From positions 7,772,796 to 7,836,795 of the forward strand of contig OZ038325.1 of NCBI GenBank assembly GCA_964035795.1: DNA of 64,000 bases. The letters run 5' to 3'. Position numbers and translations under genes: made by a program. Positions 1 to 14,000 of the stretch are shown piece by piece. Position 1 is the first letter of the stretch; every line of letters begins with the position of its first letter. The notes beneath the pieces are model-generated. The model was given only the letters and a program-made list of their open reading frames with translations, was not told where the DNA came from and did not search any database. Origin of the DNA: Pterobdella sp. o SKG-2022. Its lineage: Eukaryota; Annelida; Clitellata; Hirudinida; Piscicolidae.

Positions 1-89
1 TTTTTTTATCACTATCATTCTTTTTTTTGTTGTTATTATTATTACAGTTATTCCATTTTATTCTTCTTTTTATTATCCTTCCTCCAAAG

Positions 90-1545
90 GCTGTCCCGTA
101 AAGTAAATGCCGCCAGTCTTCGAGTGCACCAACGAAAATTCCTTCGAGCCATTCATAGGTGATTAACTATATATATATACGTATATATGTATATAAGAGG
201 GTTTTTCATTTTTTTGAGCTATCCATCGGTGAGTAACCATATATATGTATATATGAGAGGTGTTGATGTATCAATCTGTATTATGTGAGCTTGTATAGTT
301 CGGATAAGCTTTATTTTGACCAAAAATACTAAAAATGTTTCAAATAAAAATCAATAAAAATTGTGCTCATTTTAGTTGTTATTGGTTTTGGTATATGACT
401 TTTCTTCACATAGAGTAGCACCCTAAAAAGCCTATCAATTGAACAGCCAAAAACTCCAGTTAAGAAGACATAACGGTCAACCTATATGAATGAATACCAA
501 TCTGTTTATAACCTAATTGAAACATTATAACGTCCAAATAACCCTTGTTTTAAATAAAGAATGTTAACAATATTTAAAATAAATAATACTAAAAAATGTG
601 TTTATCTTATGAAACTCGTTATATATGTGTTAAATACCACTATATATCACATGTGGCCAGTTAAAATATCTGTATATATCAAAGAAAAACATGTGCCAAG
701 ACATGGTTATTTATATGTCTTTAATATAAGCAGTATTTTAATATAATTTTACATTAAAGATTGAAGTTATTATGCATCTTAAATAAACATTGCTTTTGGT
801 ATTTAACTGATTCTAAAACTTATAGTTTATAAGTCATAATTATTATTAATCTGGACTTTTTCTCCAAAGTATAACAAATTAAAACTCCATTTAGCTTACC
901 ACATATAAATGAAATTAAATCAAACCATGATCAAATCTACACTTGGGGTACTATAGTATTGCATCACAACTCAACGCAGGCTGCGTCAAGTGAAGCTGGA
1001 GCAACGTAAACTCACAGATAATGCTAACACAGTGGTCGATATTGCTAAGGTTAAACTTTAATGTTAATGGTATGATTATTGAAAATGAATATTATTGGTT
1101 AGTTTTATTTAATAAAAAACTAAATTTTTAGTAAAATTTTGAGCTGTTTTGAAAAAATTATTACTTTTTGAACGTGTTTTTTTAACTTTCACATATATAC
1201 ATATATAACTTTTTATTTAATTAATTTGATTTTTTAGCTAACATTTATGATGAGGCTAAAAATTATTGCTTTGGTTTTCCCTAAATGTACAAAAAGTCCT
1301 CTTATTTGATGTTTTTCATTGCAAAAAATGTATCTACTATACAAAATTCATGTTCAAAAACATAAGATGTCTCACACAAACTTATAAAAGCACCACAAAT
1401 CCAGTCACAGTCCAACCTACAAGAGATGATGGTTGAGATGAGTAGCAGACAAGCCGAGACTGAGGAGAACTTCGTCAAAATATCATCCCAGCTAGCCAAC
1501 ATTGAAGTCTGCTTCTGTATAATCAATAAACTGTGGTGTAGTTAA
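90..1545 (+). CDS. KCNN: SK-type Ca2+-activated K+ channel, C-terminal exons (partial, cut by left edge)
   Basis: Three exons join in frame: 90-158, 980-1049 and 1405-1545. The first encodes LSRKVNAAS followed by VHQRKFLRAIH, the second LRQVKLEQRKL and DNANTVVDIAK, the third SQSNLQEMMVEM and a heptad-like stretch ending SSQLANIE. This matches, in order, the calmodulin-binding domain of SK channels (human SK2 has KHQRKFLQAIH, LRSVKMEQRKL, DQANTLVDLAK) and the C-terminal coiled coil. In the family this segment binds calmodulin constitutively and gates a plasma-membrane K+ channel by Ca2+. Phases agree: exon 1 ends with two bases of an Arg codon, exon 2 starts with its third base, and exon 2 ends in phase 0. 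The pore and S1-S6 lie beyond the left edge. The protein ends soon after the coiled coil, with VCFCIINKLWCS before TAA, so it lacks the longer SK tail. A further unrecognised exon is possible. The exon 2 donor is weak (GTTAAA). Confidence 0.86.
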
Positions 1546-1551
1546 CTATGG

Positions 1552-1557
1552 AATAAA
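1552..1557 (+). terminator. Poly(A) signal of the SK-channel gene
   Basis: AATAAA lies 7 bases after the TAA stop of the SK-channel exon. If used, the 3' UTR is very short. Inferred from motif and position only. Confidence 0.5.
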
Positions 1558-4500
1558 TAAATTATTATTTAAATAATCAGTGTTATTATATACTCTATAA
1601 ACTGATATTTATTCAGTCATAAAATCAATAAATTTAGTATTCCTTAATTAATTAGTGTTAAGGTATAGCCAATCAACTGCGGTTTGTCTAATTAATTAGT
1701 CTATTGATATAATCAATAGAAAGGCTTTTTAATTATCTTTCCATTGGTTCTTAGTGTAAATTTTTCAGTAGTTCTGGTTTATTGAGTGTTATAAAAGCGT
1801 ATGTAGAAACTGTGCTAATGTGTTTGATTGAGGATTTCCATGGTACCCAAGGAAGAGAATTTAGTGACATTTGTATTGATTCACTTTTAAGCACCATTTT
1901 GAAGTGGTTTTATGGCTTCTTGACAAAAACTGATGACCAACTTAGATATATAAATAAAATATCAAGAAATTGTTAACCATATTTTTTATTATTTATTAGG
2001 TTATTAATACTATGCTTGGATGGTAAGAATAGTAAAGCGTTTAAAACGAGATCTGTAGGTAACCGGTTCGATTCTTGGTCGATACTTAGTACCTGTGTAG
2101 AATGATTGAGTAGGACTAGTTTTTTTGGAATAACAGGTGAAGTATTGAGCTTTGAATAGAAGCCTTATTTAATAGAAATACGAATTAATTTAATATATAG
2201 TTGTTTTAGAAATAACTGATTTGTATATAATTTAAAAAAAAAAGAATTTATTTCAAAACTAGACTTGTTTGACTACTTTAAAATTTTCAATTTATTGAAT
2301 AAAGTGTGAAAAACAAGATAAAATAAACAAAAGCCCGTTAATATAGCTCAATGGATAACTATGTGGACCCAAAAGATAAAAGGTTTGACTTTACTCTAGG
2401 AATTTTGTCAAAAAAACAAAAAAAAAACCAAAAAAAATATGAATCCTTTCTCCATCTCGCCGTACCTTGGTTTATCAAATCAATTAGCATAAAGTCAATA
2501 TTGATTCAAGTGTTAGAGGAGGTTTTGTGGATATAATGGCACAATCAAATAGTTGTTTATATTATGTGAGAAGCTGGTTTGGCCCGAGTTAGTGTCTTAC
2601 CAAATAGCATATTGCCGGTCGACTTTTACAATATTTTGTTCATGTTGTCAACAAAAGCTTTTTGATAACTTCATTATGGTTTTGCGTCTGTTGGAAATGT
2701 TACCTTGATAATAAAAAACTTCGTACTTATAATAAAAACTATAAAAGTTCGGAAAACCTTTTGATTTTGCATCTTATTATAATTTTTCATTTATTTTTTA
2801 ATTTTTTTTCTTTGATCTTTTATGATCAAAGTAAGAAAAAATGGAGAAACTTCCAAACAATGTTTAAAAATAACCTGATCAACAGTTTACCTGCAGGTTG
2901 AAACTTATAGAGCATTCCACTCTGCGAATATAATTGTATTATGTACAAGGCCCTTAAAGAAAATAATATTAAGACATCTCATTTATCATGTTCCAATGAT
3001 TATATTTTATGCTGATGATAGATTCTAAAATTTTTGAAAATAATTTTTCTATACATTAAAGCTTTTTCTAATTTTGAATTCAGGTGGAATTTAAAAATAG
3101 AGGTTTTGATTTTTAATAAAATATTATTTTTCTTTATTTAATCTTTCCTTACTGACTGTTGTATGAGAAAAAAATGGAATCTAAATGTTCAGCTATATCA
3201 AATTTCTATCAAATCTACTTTTGTATCACTAGTTTTATGTATTTTTTCTGTTATATAAAAATTCTATAAAATCATTCAACTATTTTCAATCACAGAAACA
3301 GCTCAATCTACTGCCGCAGCTTCTAACCAGCCACATCAAATCTACTTAAACTTTTTAGTCAATTTTTCAAAAATTTGAAAATTTTATTTCCAAAAATTTT
3401 TTTAGGAATAAAATTTTGAATATTCATAATCTTCACTATTTTATTATGCAAATATATTTAAATTTTTTTTAGTATTTTGCTTTTTTTACAAACATTTTGT
3501 ATTTTTTTTATTATTTTGATTTTTTTTGATTTTATGTATATTTTTATAAGTTTGATTTTTTTCCCTGTCTAATTCTCTCATTCTGATTGTGTTTTTTAGA
3601 TTTCATGTATTTTTATTGATTGTTTTTTTATTTTATTTTGAGTTTTTTCTATCGAACCATGTTTGGACATCGACACAAGCTTGATTCTCAAATATCCAAC
3701 GCTACCTGTTTTTCAGATTTTTCAAGCATAATTTTAATCTGCACAACTTTTATTCTTTCGTTCTAAATGATTTATTTTAATGAAAAAATACAGATTTAAT
3801 AAAAGAATAATATTGTACAGTAAATAGATTTATATTTTTGTTAATTCTTGCAATAAACTGCTAAGATTTTGAAATTTGTGCCTAATTTTATTACTGATTG
3901 GATAACTTTTTTTATAGTTATTATTATTGAAAAATCTTTGATTTTGCACAGTTTCCATCTTATTCATAATGCACATTTATCCAAATTAATCCTCGTATCC
4001 CGGTTTGATGAGAAATTAAAATTTTTTAAGTTCAAATAAAAATGGAAGTTCATCAGGCTTTAAAAATATTGAATCGTGAAACACTTGTTTAAAAATGAAT
4101 CATGCTTTTAACTTATTTCACTTCTTAAAGTCAATATATAGAATACTTGACTTATAAAATTACTAAATTGTTATAAAATTAATTAAAAAGTTTGTTTAAT
4201 TAAATTTTTTGGAGTGTAAGTGTCCGTAAGTTGAAAAAACTCGATTTTAATCTGCCGAACTTTTTCAAGATTTTTAAGTTTTGTTTATCGGGAACAAAAG
4301 GTTTTTAAAAAAATATTTTGCTCATATTTTTTTACTAACTATTAAGTTTAAATTAATGTCATTGGCTAAAGTTTTTCAAATCAAGTAAACTGAAACCCAA
4401 TATTTACTTCCTCAATAAAAAGAAACATCCGTTTTTCTTCTGATTTTCAATACCTTTCGAATTTTTACAAAAACTTTTATTTATTACAACTTAGTTTAGT

Positions 4501-4822
4501 TTTCTTAGTACTAACTATAGAGTATATAACTTTATAGTACTCAGCTCAGAACAATTTATTAATTGTGTACTATTAAAATGAATACAATTATCTAAGAAAA
4601 TATTTTAAAACTGGATTACACTAGTTTCATTATGTTTATCATTCATTGAACTGATTTTTTAATAACCAGATGTTTTCACTAGTTAATCTTAAAGTTTCCA
4701 AATAAAACCAAATAAATTTTAGTTAAGTTTTTGTATGTTCACATTTAAACTTTGAAATTTAATTATTTTTTCCACTTAGTCAAAAAACAATTTATTTAAT
4801 AATTTTTGATTTTCCAATAGGG
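1558..4822. other. Intergenic spacer between the SK-channel gene and the kinase gene
   Basis: AT-rich DNA with homopolymer runs. The short open frames at 1782-1976, 2351-2536 and 2662-2901 have no recognisable motif or codon bias and look like chance. The only structured element seen is the SINE-like repeat at 2012-2195. Confidence 0.6.
2012..2195 (+). mobile_element. Degenerate tRNA-derived SINE, older copy
   Basis: This stretch aligns by eye to the better preserved SINE at 63316-63495. It has a B-box-like GGTTCGATTC at about 2074-2083, then TTAGTACCTGTG (TTAGCACCTGTT in the other copy), then GAGCTTTGAATAGAAG and AATAGAAATACGAATTAA where the other copy has GCGCTTTGATCTATAAGG and TTATAAATACCGCATTAC. 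The tRNA-like head no longer folds well. It is probably an old, inactive insertion. Confidence 0.5.
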
Positions 4823-4829
4823 TATAAAA
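4823..4829 (+). promoter_or_regulatory. Possible TATA box of the TBK1 gene
   Basis: TATAAAA lies about 260 bases before the chosen start codon. The DNA between is unusually T-poor, as expected of a transcribed leader. In such AT-rich DNA a TATA match alone is weak evidence. Confidence 0.25.
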
Positions 4830-5089
4830 AAAGACACATTTCCAAAACAACATTAACACAAACATATCAAAGAAAACTGAAAATTTACAAAGAACCCTCA
4901 GAAAAAAATCTCAACAAACAATAAGAAAGACTTAGACACAGGGTAAAAAGCATATCGTCAAAAAGGCATTGAATATTATTGAAAGATACACGTGGAGACA
5001 AAAACAGACACAAAAAAATACCAACAAATAAACATACCAATATCCAAAGAACAAACAAAAAAAACATCCAAAAAGACAAACACTAGAAC

Positions 5090-7986
5090 ATGGAGCAAAC
5101 AGATAATTTCATGTGGATGTCTAGGGAGCATCTTGGGAGTGGAGCTACAGGGGATGTTTACAAGGGGTATAACAAGGTAGGTATAAGAGCTAGATAGATT
5201 GATATATAAATACATATCTAGATAGATACATAGCTAGATAGATAGATAAATACACACATATCTAAATTGATACATAGCAAGATAGATAAATAGCTAGATA
5301 GATACATGGCTAAAAAGATACATAGTTCGATAGATTAATGGACTACTGGAACTTCTATAGAACACATATGAGATGGTGGCAGTCAAGGTGCCTCGGAACA
5401 ATAAGAGAAGGGGCTTTGAGGAGTACCAGCAGAGAGAGCTGGATGTGCTCAGAAGGTTTTTATTGTTTTTTTTTATTATTGTTATTTTTTTGTTCATACT
5501 ATTATTGTTTTTGCTTGTTGTTGGTTTTATTTCATTTCTCAGTTTTTTATTTGTTTCATTTTATTTGAATTGTTATTTTTTCACTTTTTATATAGTTTTT
5601 TCACATACAATACACTGATGTACAGAATACATTTTCAACCCCATCCACCAGGTTCCAACACAAAAACATAGTACAACTAATGGCTGTGGAAACGGAACGT
5701 TATGTAAGTTAGACACAAATTTCTTCTCATATCACCCGCCATGATACTCATCACTATCAACGCTTTTAACTTATTTAATAGTAGTATTATTTAATTTACA
5801 AGTTTGAAATAGTATTATGAATATTAAACTAATATGAAAAACTGCTTCTATTCATATTACCATTATTATTATTATTTATTATTTTTATTAATATTACTTT
5901 TATTATTATTATTATTTTTATCACTATTATCATTATTATATTTATTATTTTTCTATCCCACCCATTAAAACCACCACCATCACCACAGCACAAATACGAG
6001 GTGATTATAATGGAGTATTGCAATGGAGGCAGTCTTTATAGTATGTTGAAAGAGCCGCAGAATGTTTTTGGACTCGATGACGCCGAGTTTCTTGCTGTTC
6101 TGCATGATATAGGTGGGTGGTGGCTTGGTGTGTTTTGGTATGTGTGTGTGTTTTTATTTATCAGCAGTCTAATATGTTTTAATATATGCGTTTGGATTTA
6201 TATATTTTATATCTATTTATTTTTATTATTATTATTATTACCGTTATTATTAATATTATTATTATACAAAACTTTCAGACCGTAATGTCTTATTTCCATG
6301 TATCATCATCATCATCATCACAATCCAACGCAATAAATCTAATTTTATTGTAATAAGTTTTTGAATATTTTTTATGTCTAATAATAAATTTAAATTATTT
6401 TTATAAATCTTTAAAATTATTAAACTAATTTTTGATTTTTTCTTGAGAGTACTTGAGACCATCAAAGATAATAAAAAAACATAATAATAATACTAATAAT
6501 AAAAAAATAATAATAATAAATTAAATAATAAAATTATTGAAATTAATGATACGATGAGAACGATAATATAAATAGGCGAGTGTTTCCAAATGACACACAA
6601 GGAAACATACACACAGCATATATCAGTTTTAATAGTTAAGTAACTGCAATAAAATAAGCACGAAAACAATGAAATTTGAATATATAAAATAAAAATAAAT
6701 AAGAAATAAAAATAATAATGGTGAAAATAAATTAATAATAAAAAATATCAATAATAATAATAATAAAAACAATATAATGTAATTAAACAAAATGATATTT
6801 AATCAAACCATAACGTTCTTACACATACTTCAACAATAAAAATAAAAAATCAATCAAGAGCATAATAAGAAAAATAAAAACAATAATAATATTGAAAAAA
6901 TAATAATATAAATAATAATAATAACAACCAGCTGGAGGAATGGAGAAGCTGCGGAATGAGAATGTTATCCACAGGGACATCAAGCCTGGCAACATTATGC
7001 GGTGTATCGGTCTTGACGGGAAGTTGGTCATGATTATGATCTTATTATTGTTTTTATTATTGATTTTATCGTTTTTTTTGTTGTTTTTATTATTTTCAAA
7101 AATTTTTTTTTTATTGTAGTTTTTTACTGGTATTTTTTAATTTATGTTAATATTATTTTTGTTTTGTCAGATAAAAAAACACAAAGTATATATTAATCTG
7201 AATCACAAAGCTTTTTGCAAGTCTAACTTACATTATCAAGTTATTTTGTAATGATATCAATAATCTAGGCCTACTGCTGCCAACCCCAGTTGCTGGGACA
7301 TGTACAACAGTACAATTCAATTAGATTAATTGTTATCATCATTATCATTATCATTCTTGCTCTGTTCATTATTTTTCTCTTTATTATTGCTTTTATTACC
7401 ATAACGATTTTTCTCAAGTGCTGTCGGCACATACAACTTAAGCTTCACCTCTGTACTTTAAATACGCCCAAACTCTAAAATAACTTTGCATAATCATTAT
7501 CACAATCTATGAAAACACCCATTGATCTTTATTCATTTATTTATTTCTCCATTCATCAATATCTTTTAATATACCTCAAGCGTATCACTAATTGTCATTA
7601 GTGTTATTGTTAATGTTACTTGTGGATGTAACATTAAATTAAATGATTATTGGGGTTTTTAATGATATTCCCTCATTTCAAGGATTTTTTTTTGGTTTAT
7701 TATATATTTTTAAATTTACTTGATTTTCCTTAAGTTTAAACATAAGGAATAATTCATTTTTTAATTGTTAATATTAGTATTGTTATTATTATTATTATTA
7801 TTATTATTAGTTTTTATCCTCATCATCATCCTCCCTATTATTGCTACCACTGAAGTTGTTGTGTTCATTTTTAAAATCTCATTCTAATCAACAGAACTGT
7901 GTACAAGCTGATTGATTTTGATGCAGCTAGAGAGTTGCCTGATGAGGAAAACTTCGAATCTATCTACGGCACTGAAGAATATTTGG

Positions 7987-8073
<87 letters not shown>

Positions 8074-11000
8074 TTATTTATCTATCTATCTATCTATACA
8101 TTTCTACAGCACCCCCAGATGTACAATCGTTGCTTTATGGGTTATTATTTTTTTATTATTGTGATTGTTTTTTCATATTATTATTTTTTTTATTGTTATT
8201 ATTTTTTCTATTATCATTATCTTTATTTTTATAGAGAATTACGAGGCATCAGCATTTCCTCATAGTGTAGACCTCTGGAGCATTGGAGCCACCCTTTATC
8301 ATGTAGCTACCGGTCGGTCTTATTATTACCATCATTACCATTATTGTTTTATATTTATTGCTATTTATGATTGTTTATTTTTCTGTTATACGTTGTTATC
8401 GATTTTTTGCTTATTATTATTGGTGAATTGATTGATATCAAAATTTTTTATGATGATTATTTTTTTTTATGAATATTTATTTTTTAACCAGGTCAACTAC
8501 CATTCACTTCATCTCGGGGTAGGAAAGATCGTATTACTATGTTGGTGACAGTGTGCATTTGAATATAATGATATGGATGAGCATCGGGATATAATGATAG
8601 AAATATTAATGCTTTTTATAAAGCGCTAATCGAAGATACTTAATTAAAAATATTTTTATTAAACCGCATTGTAGTATTGAAATTTAGACTAATATGAGCA
8701 AAGACGTGAAGATAAATAGTACCATAGACATATTAGCCATAAATATAAAAACACAGAAACACACACACACAGGTCAAAGATAATCAATGGTAGAGGGCCC
8801 AAAGACATCTCTGGTGTTCAGCACAAGCCTGGAGGTAGCATTAAATACAGTCAAAACCTTCCACGCAACGTCGTAATGAGCCCGTTTGTGGGGGTGGTGT
8901 TTGGGGGTAGAAAAGATGGGTGTGTGCGTGTGTCTGTGAAGTTAAATGGGTGTGTGTATATGTGTGAGGGGTTGTGGGTGTGTGGTGGTGTGTCTATGTT
9001 GTTTGGTCTAGTGGGGTATGGTTATATAATGTGCTTTGGTATCTTATGCTATGTGCTGTGGTTTAGAGGCATGTGTGGTGTTATGCGTTTTTGGTGATTG
9101 TGTATGGGTGAGAGTTTGAAGGTTGGGTATTAGTGTTTATGACCATGTTGGTAACATTATCAACATCGATAACAAAGACAATTATAATGAAAATAAGAAT
9201 AATAATAATTATAATAATAATAAAATCAATAACAGAGGCTTAAGACCGCATGTGGAATCAGTCATAGCACTCCTCTTCGACAAAGATACCTCCTTTAACC
9301 AGTTTTTTGGTCAATATTATCAGTTTTTTTTTAATTTTTTGCTTGTTTTTATTGTTTTTTTATCATTATTATTTATATTATGGTTATTGATTTTTTATTT
9401 ATTAGTGTAATATTTTTATCGTCAACATCACCACTATCAACCTTTCATAATTATTTATTTTTTATTTCTTTTCATTAATATTCATGAATCTTTCACCAAC
9501 CAATCAGACGCGGCGAAACAGGTATGTAGCCTACGCAGACTTACCATCTTCCATTTCGCCACTACTGAACTCCTTCACCTCTATCTACCTTCCACCATCA
9601 CGTATCGAGGCTTTTATGTGTTATCTATGGTATTAAGAACAATACTAATATCATCAGTAAAGGCTTAGATGTGAATAACACAATAGCAATAATAATAGTA
9701 ATAATATTAATAATAATAATAATCATAATAATAATAATGGAATTAATAATAAAAATAAGAATACTCAGATGCGATAATAATAATAATAATAATTATAACA
9801 ACAAAAATAATAAAAAATACTCAGATATAGCGACTTCCAAGACTGCCTGAAGAAGGAGACGAACATAGAAGCTCAAGAACAACTGCTACTCTACCAGAAC
9901 CTTCCTTTTTCCACTGTCTTCTCGCCTAACAATGGTTTGTTGTGGTGGTTTTGGGTCATCTAACCCATTTCACTATATATAATTTCAACCTCCCACTAAA
10001 CACCACACTAAACCCTCAGGCCAACTAACAATAAAAGAAACTACTAAGGGAGATCCCGTCTATTTGTTCTCCCACAGTGATATCATGCAAACTAGCACTG
10101 GCCTCGATAACAGAAACTGTATGTGATAGGCGTAGTGGGGGAATGGGTGGGTGAAAAAAATTTGATAATGTTGAGGGTTGGTTTTAGGCTTTATGGCTGT
10201 GTTTAGCTAGTTTATTTATCGCTTGTTCTGTTTTAATTTTTCCAAACACAGATTTATTGTTGTACTGTTGAATTTTTTTAAAGTGGGTGATTTTTTATAT
10301 TATTTGCTAGCATACATTTCGGTGCAAATTACAATACAATAGTCAACTTTCCCGACGTGAACAACTACAAGAAGCTGGATGATACTTTATGGCAGCCCTT
10401 CCAAGAGTCTCTGCAGTACATATTGAGGGCTGTGATTACTGTGGTACAACGTCAGATTGCCTTGAGTGGTGGTGCTCGGATGTTGATGTGAGTGGGAGGT
10501 TGGTTGGTTCTGTTGGCAGGCTAAGGAGGGAAGGGGTGGTGAAGGTTTTTTGTGGTTGTTGGAAAGGTGGTGAAGGCTGGGGAAATTGTGGGAGTGAAAT
10601 GAGGTTTGTTTTTGAATGGATGGGGTTGGTGTGTTCGTTTAAAGGAGTTGATGGAGGAAGGTCGTTTCAAGAGTGATGAGAGTTGGAGTGGGAGCTTTTG
10701 GTGTATTGATGCTGGGTGGTTGTTTTGTATGGTGAGAAATGTTATGGCTAAATTAAAACTTTTTCACAGCCAGCACATCTCTCGTATGTTCGATCGATTG
10801 GAAAGCTTTAAAAACCACGTGTCAGACCTTGTCCAATTACAGCTCTCAAAATTAAATTCTGTGCAGCTATTGGTCGGTTATGTGCAAAAATCTCACCAAT
10901 CAGACAGTTCTTTTTCAGGTCTTGACGAGTACAACAAGCAGATGAGAAGGACGAAAAAAGTTGGTTTTTATTTGATTAAAAGTTGTCAAGATTCAAAAAC

Positions 11001-14000
11001 GCATTTGACTTATCAAAGATCATAAATTATACAATAGTGATTAAAATACTTAATAAACATTTATACATGGTTATATAATTATATTTTTTCACTGTTCATC
11101 AAAGTTGTTCACCAAATCATCATATAACTTTCACCCTAAAAGAGGTCAAACGCCTACCAAACTCCATCCATAGATCGAGTCAAAATTGGCTTCTTTGAAG
11201 TCAGAGTTCACTGCCACACTAACTCAAATAAGGGGTCTTGTGGAGTTTTGGCTTGCAGACAAACCCGGATGTAAGCCGGAAGATTGCTGGTTAGTTGTGT
11301 TGTTGAGGGTATTTAATTAAAAAGCGCTTCATTTTTAGTTTGACAGTAAGTATCTTCATAGAAATGTTTATATTATATCCAAACATAATTGATACTCGGT
11401 TTTCTTTAAATTCATCATAAGTTTCATCTTTTGGCTTAAGCAACTCCTTATATCGGTCTCATTTAGGTTTTTAATTAGATTTTATATAAGTTTATGAAAG
11501 TAGTTATATGAACAATAATAATAAAAATAATAATATTAAACCAACCTACAGCATATCGCAGGTGAAGGCATGGATTAGGGAGGTGGATGAGATGAAGGAT
11601 GAGAGCAAGAAAATATCTGTCCATGAGGAGGAAAAGCTAGCTAAGTTGGTGGGGGATAGGTGGATTGATGGTTTGTGGGTTGTATGGTGGGTGTATGTGT
11701 GAATGGATGGATGGATGGATAAATTAAAAGATAATTGAATATTGGAGGTATGGATGGATAGATGGATATATGAATGAATAATGCATAAATGAGTGGATCA
11801 GTTGGTTTATATAAAACACACACACACCCATATACCTACACACACACAAACACATACATACACACACATCAGAGAAAAACTAAATAGAGCCATGCTAACG
11901 TGCAAAAAGCTAGTGGAACATCACTGCCAACCGAATTCAGTCAATCTGTATACTATTTTTAGGGAATTTATGATGTGGGTTGCAGGAGGGGGTGGTTTAG
12001 AGGTGATTTATTGAGGAATATAGTTTTAGTTATGAGGGTGCTAGTGGTGTTTTGTAGTGTTTACAATAGAATGATTTATATGAGGTTGTGGTTATGTATC
12101 ATTTCTGTCGCTAAATAAGTCTGCGGGTAATGTCATGGTGGGGTTGCGTAATTCAACGTAGGATTTGTGGAAATTTAATAGATTTTTCGATTTCATGTTA
12201 TTTTATGCATTAAATTGCTCTTTCATCAAACCTTCAGCATCGTTCTATCCATCATTTTTTTATCCTATATTTTTTCCCGCAGCAAAGCATGGGGTATTTC
12301 AGTGCAATTACAAGGTTTCGAAAGCGCCTTAGTTGCCATGATGGATGAGTTGAAGGAGCTGTATGAAGAAGGAATGAAGGTGATTCATCTAATAGTTTTT
12401 TAAATTATTTTTTTTCGTATGTTATTTGAATAAAATGATTATTCATAACTTATTTAGTCACATTTTATTTACTAATGCGATGCAATAAATTTTATAGTGG
12501 TGTTAACTTCAGGAGTTTCTATGGCATGTAATTATTATATTTGAAAAAATAAAAATTGTTGTAACTAATCTATTAATTTACCCAAAGTGTCTATCTATCC
12601 ACTCACAACTATCCAACATTCAAAAATAGACGGATGAAGAGAGAAGAACTAAGTTAGATATACCGTCCAGTCTCCCATCTACCATCAACACCACCCCATC
12701 ACCAATACAATCCGCCAATCCCAGTTTGTTTATTAATAATAATAATAATAAATCTTTTAATATCTCATAATCATCATATTTTGTTTTTAGACAAAATGTC
12801 ACTGTATCTTTCTAATTAATACTTATGATAATCAATATGTTTTTTAGTTTTTTTTTAATTATTATTTAATTTTTATTATTTTATATTTTCATATTATTAT
12901 TTATTCATGCGCAGTAAGCAAAATCAATCTGTGTAGCCAACTGAATGCCGAGAGCGAGTTTGTTCGTCAGTTGTACTCTTTCGCGTGAGTATTTAGGAGA
13001 TAGGGGAGAATGAGTGGGTGGGGGAGGATAGATGGATGGAGGAGGGAGGATAGCTGGATGGGGGAAGGAAGATGGAGAGAAAGGTTAGATAAACTGGTAT
13101 AGGATGTACAGATGTACTGTGTATACTTATATGCTTTGGTGAATCAAAATGTCAGCTTCTATACCATTGGCATTTAAAAAAGATCTCAATAATAAACACG
13201 AAATAAAACATCAATTAAAATTATTTTAAAATCAACCATAGAAATGACAGTAAATCGGCGTTGCTGAAAGAGTTGATCCCATTGGCTGAAGAAAATCATG
13301 CATTGACCCTTAAAATCAGGTGAGTTGGCTTTATCGATGCTGTTATGTTTTTTTTGACCTAGTTATTCGTGTTGTGTTTGTTATGGGTTTTTCGGCTTTT
13401 TTTTGTTTTATTGGTGTAGTGTTATTGTTTTTTTGTGGTTTTGATAATATTGAGATGTTTTTTCAAGTATTTTTTGTGCTGTTATTCAAGAATTTTTTGA
13501 AAATATTATCATTTAATATATATTTTGTCTACAAAATACCTTACATTTGTTATTATTCATAGATATATATATATGTATATATTTAGTTTAAAAATGAATT
13601 CAACCAATATCTAGTCGCTCGTTGGCTGCCCAGGTTAGCAAGGGACTGAAGTGATTGGTTGACAATAATATAATCAAAAAACGTGACTAATTTTTATTTT
13701 TTTTAATCCGTTATTTATGATAAGTTTGTTTTTCAAATATTTGAATGAATATCATGTTGGTAAACATAGCGAATAAATTCACTGGTTTTGAATTGATAAA
13801 TTTTCAATCAATAAAAGTGAGAATTACAAGACTTTGATGCAAAAAGTCAGTTTGTTTTGGATTTTTTATTAAAATGTGAAAAGTATCAAGTTTTACCTGT
13901 GTTTTTTTGTTTTAAAAGCTTTTAGAACGAGAATTTTAATGTTCGGTACGCTCTCAAACATACAGACGTGTCCGGGTCTAAAATTATCCAGAATTTTGAA

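Noticed and set aside
8560..8650. Minus-strand SINE tail (AGCGCTTTATAAA shared)
   Set aside because: Only 13 bases match and the flanks do not align; kept out of the feature list.
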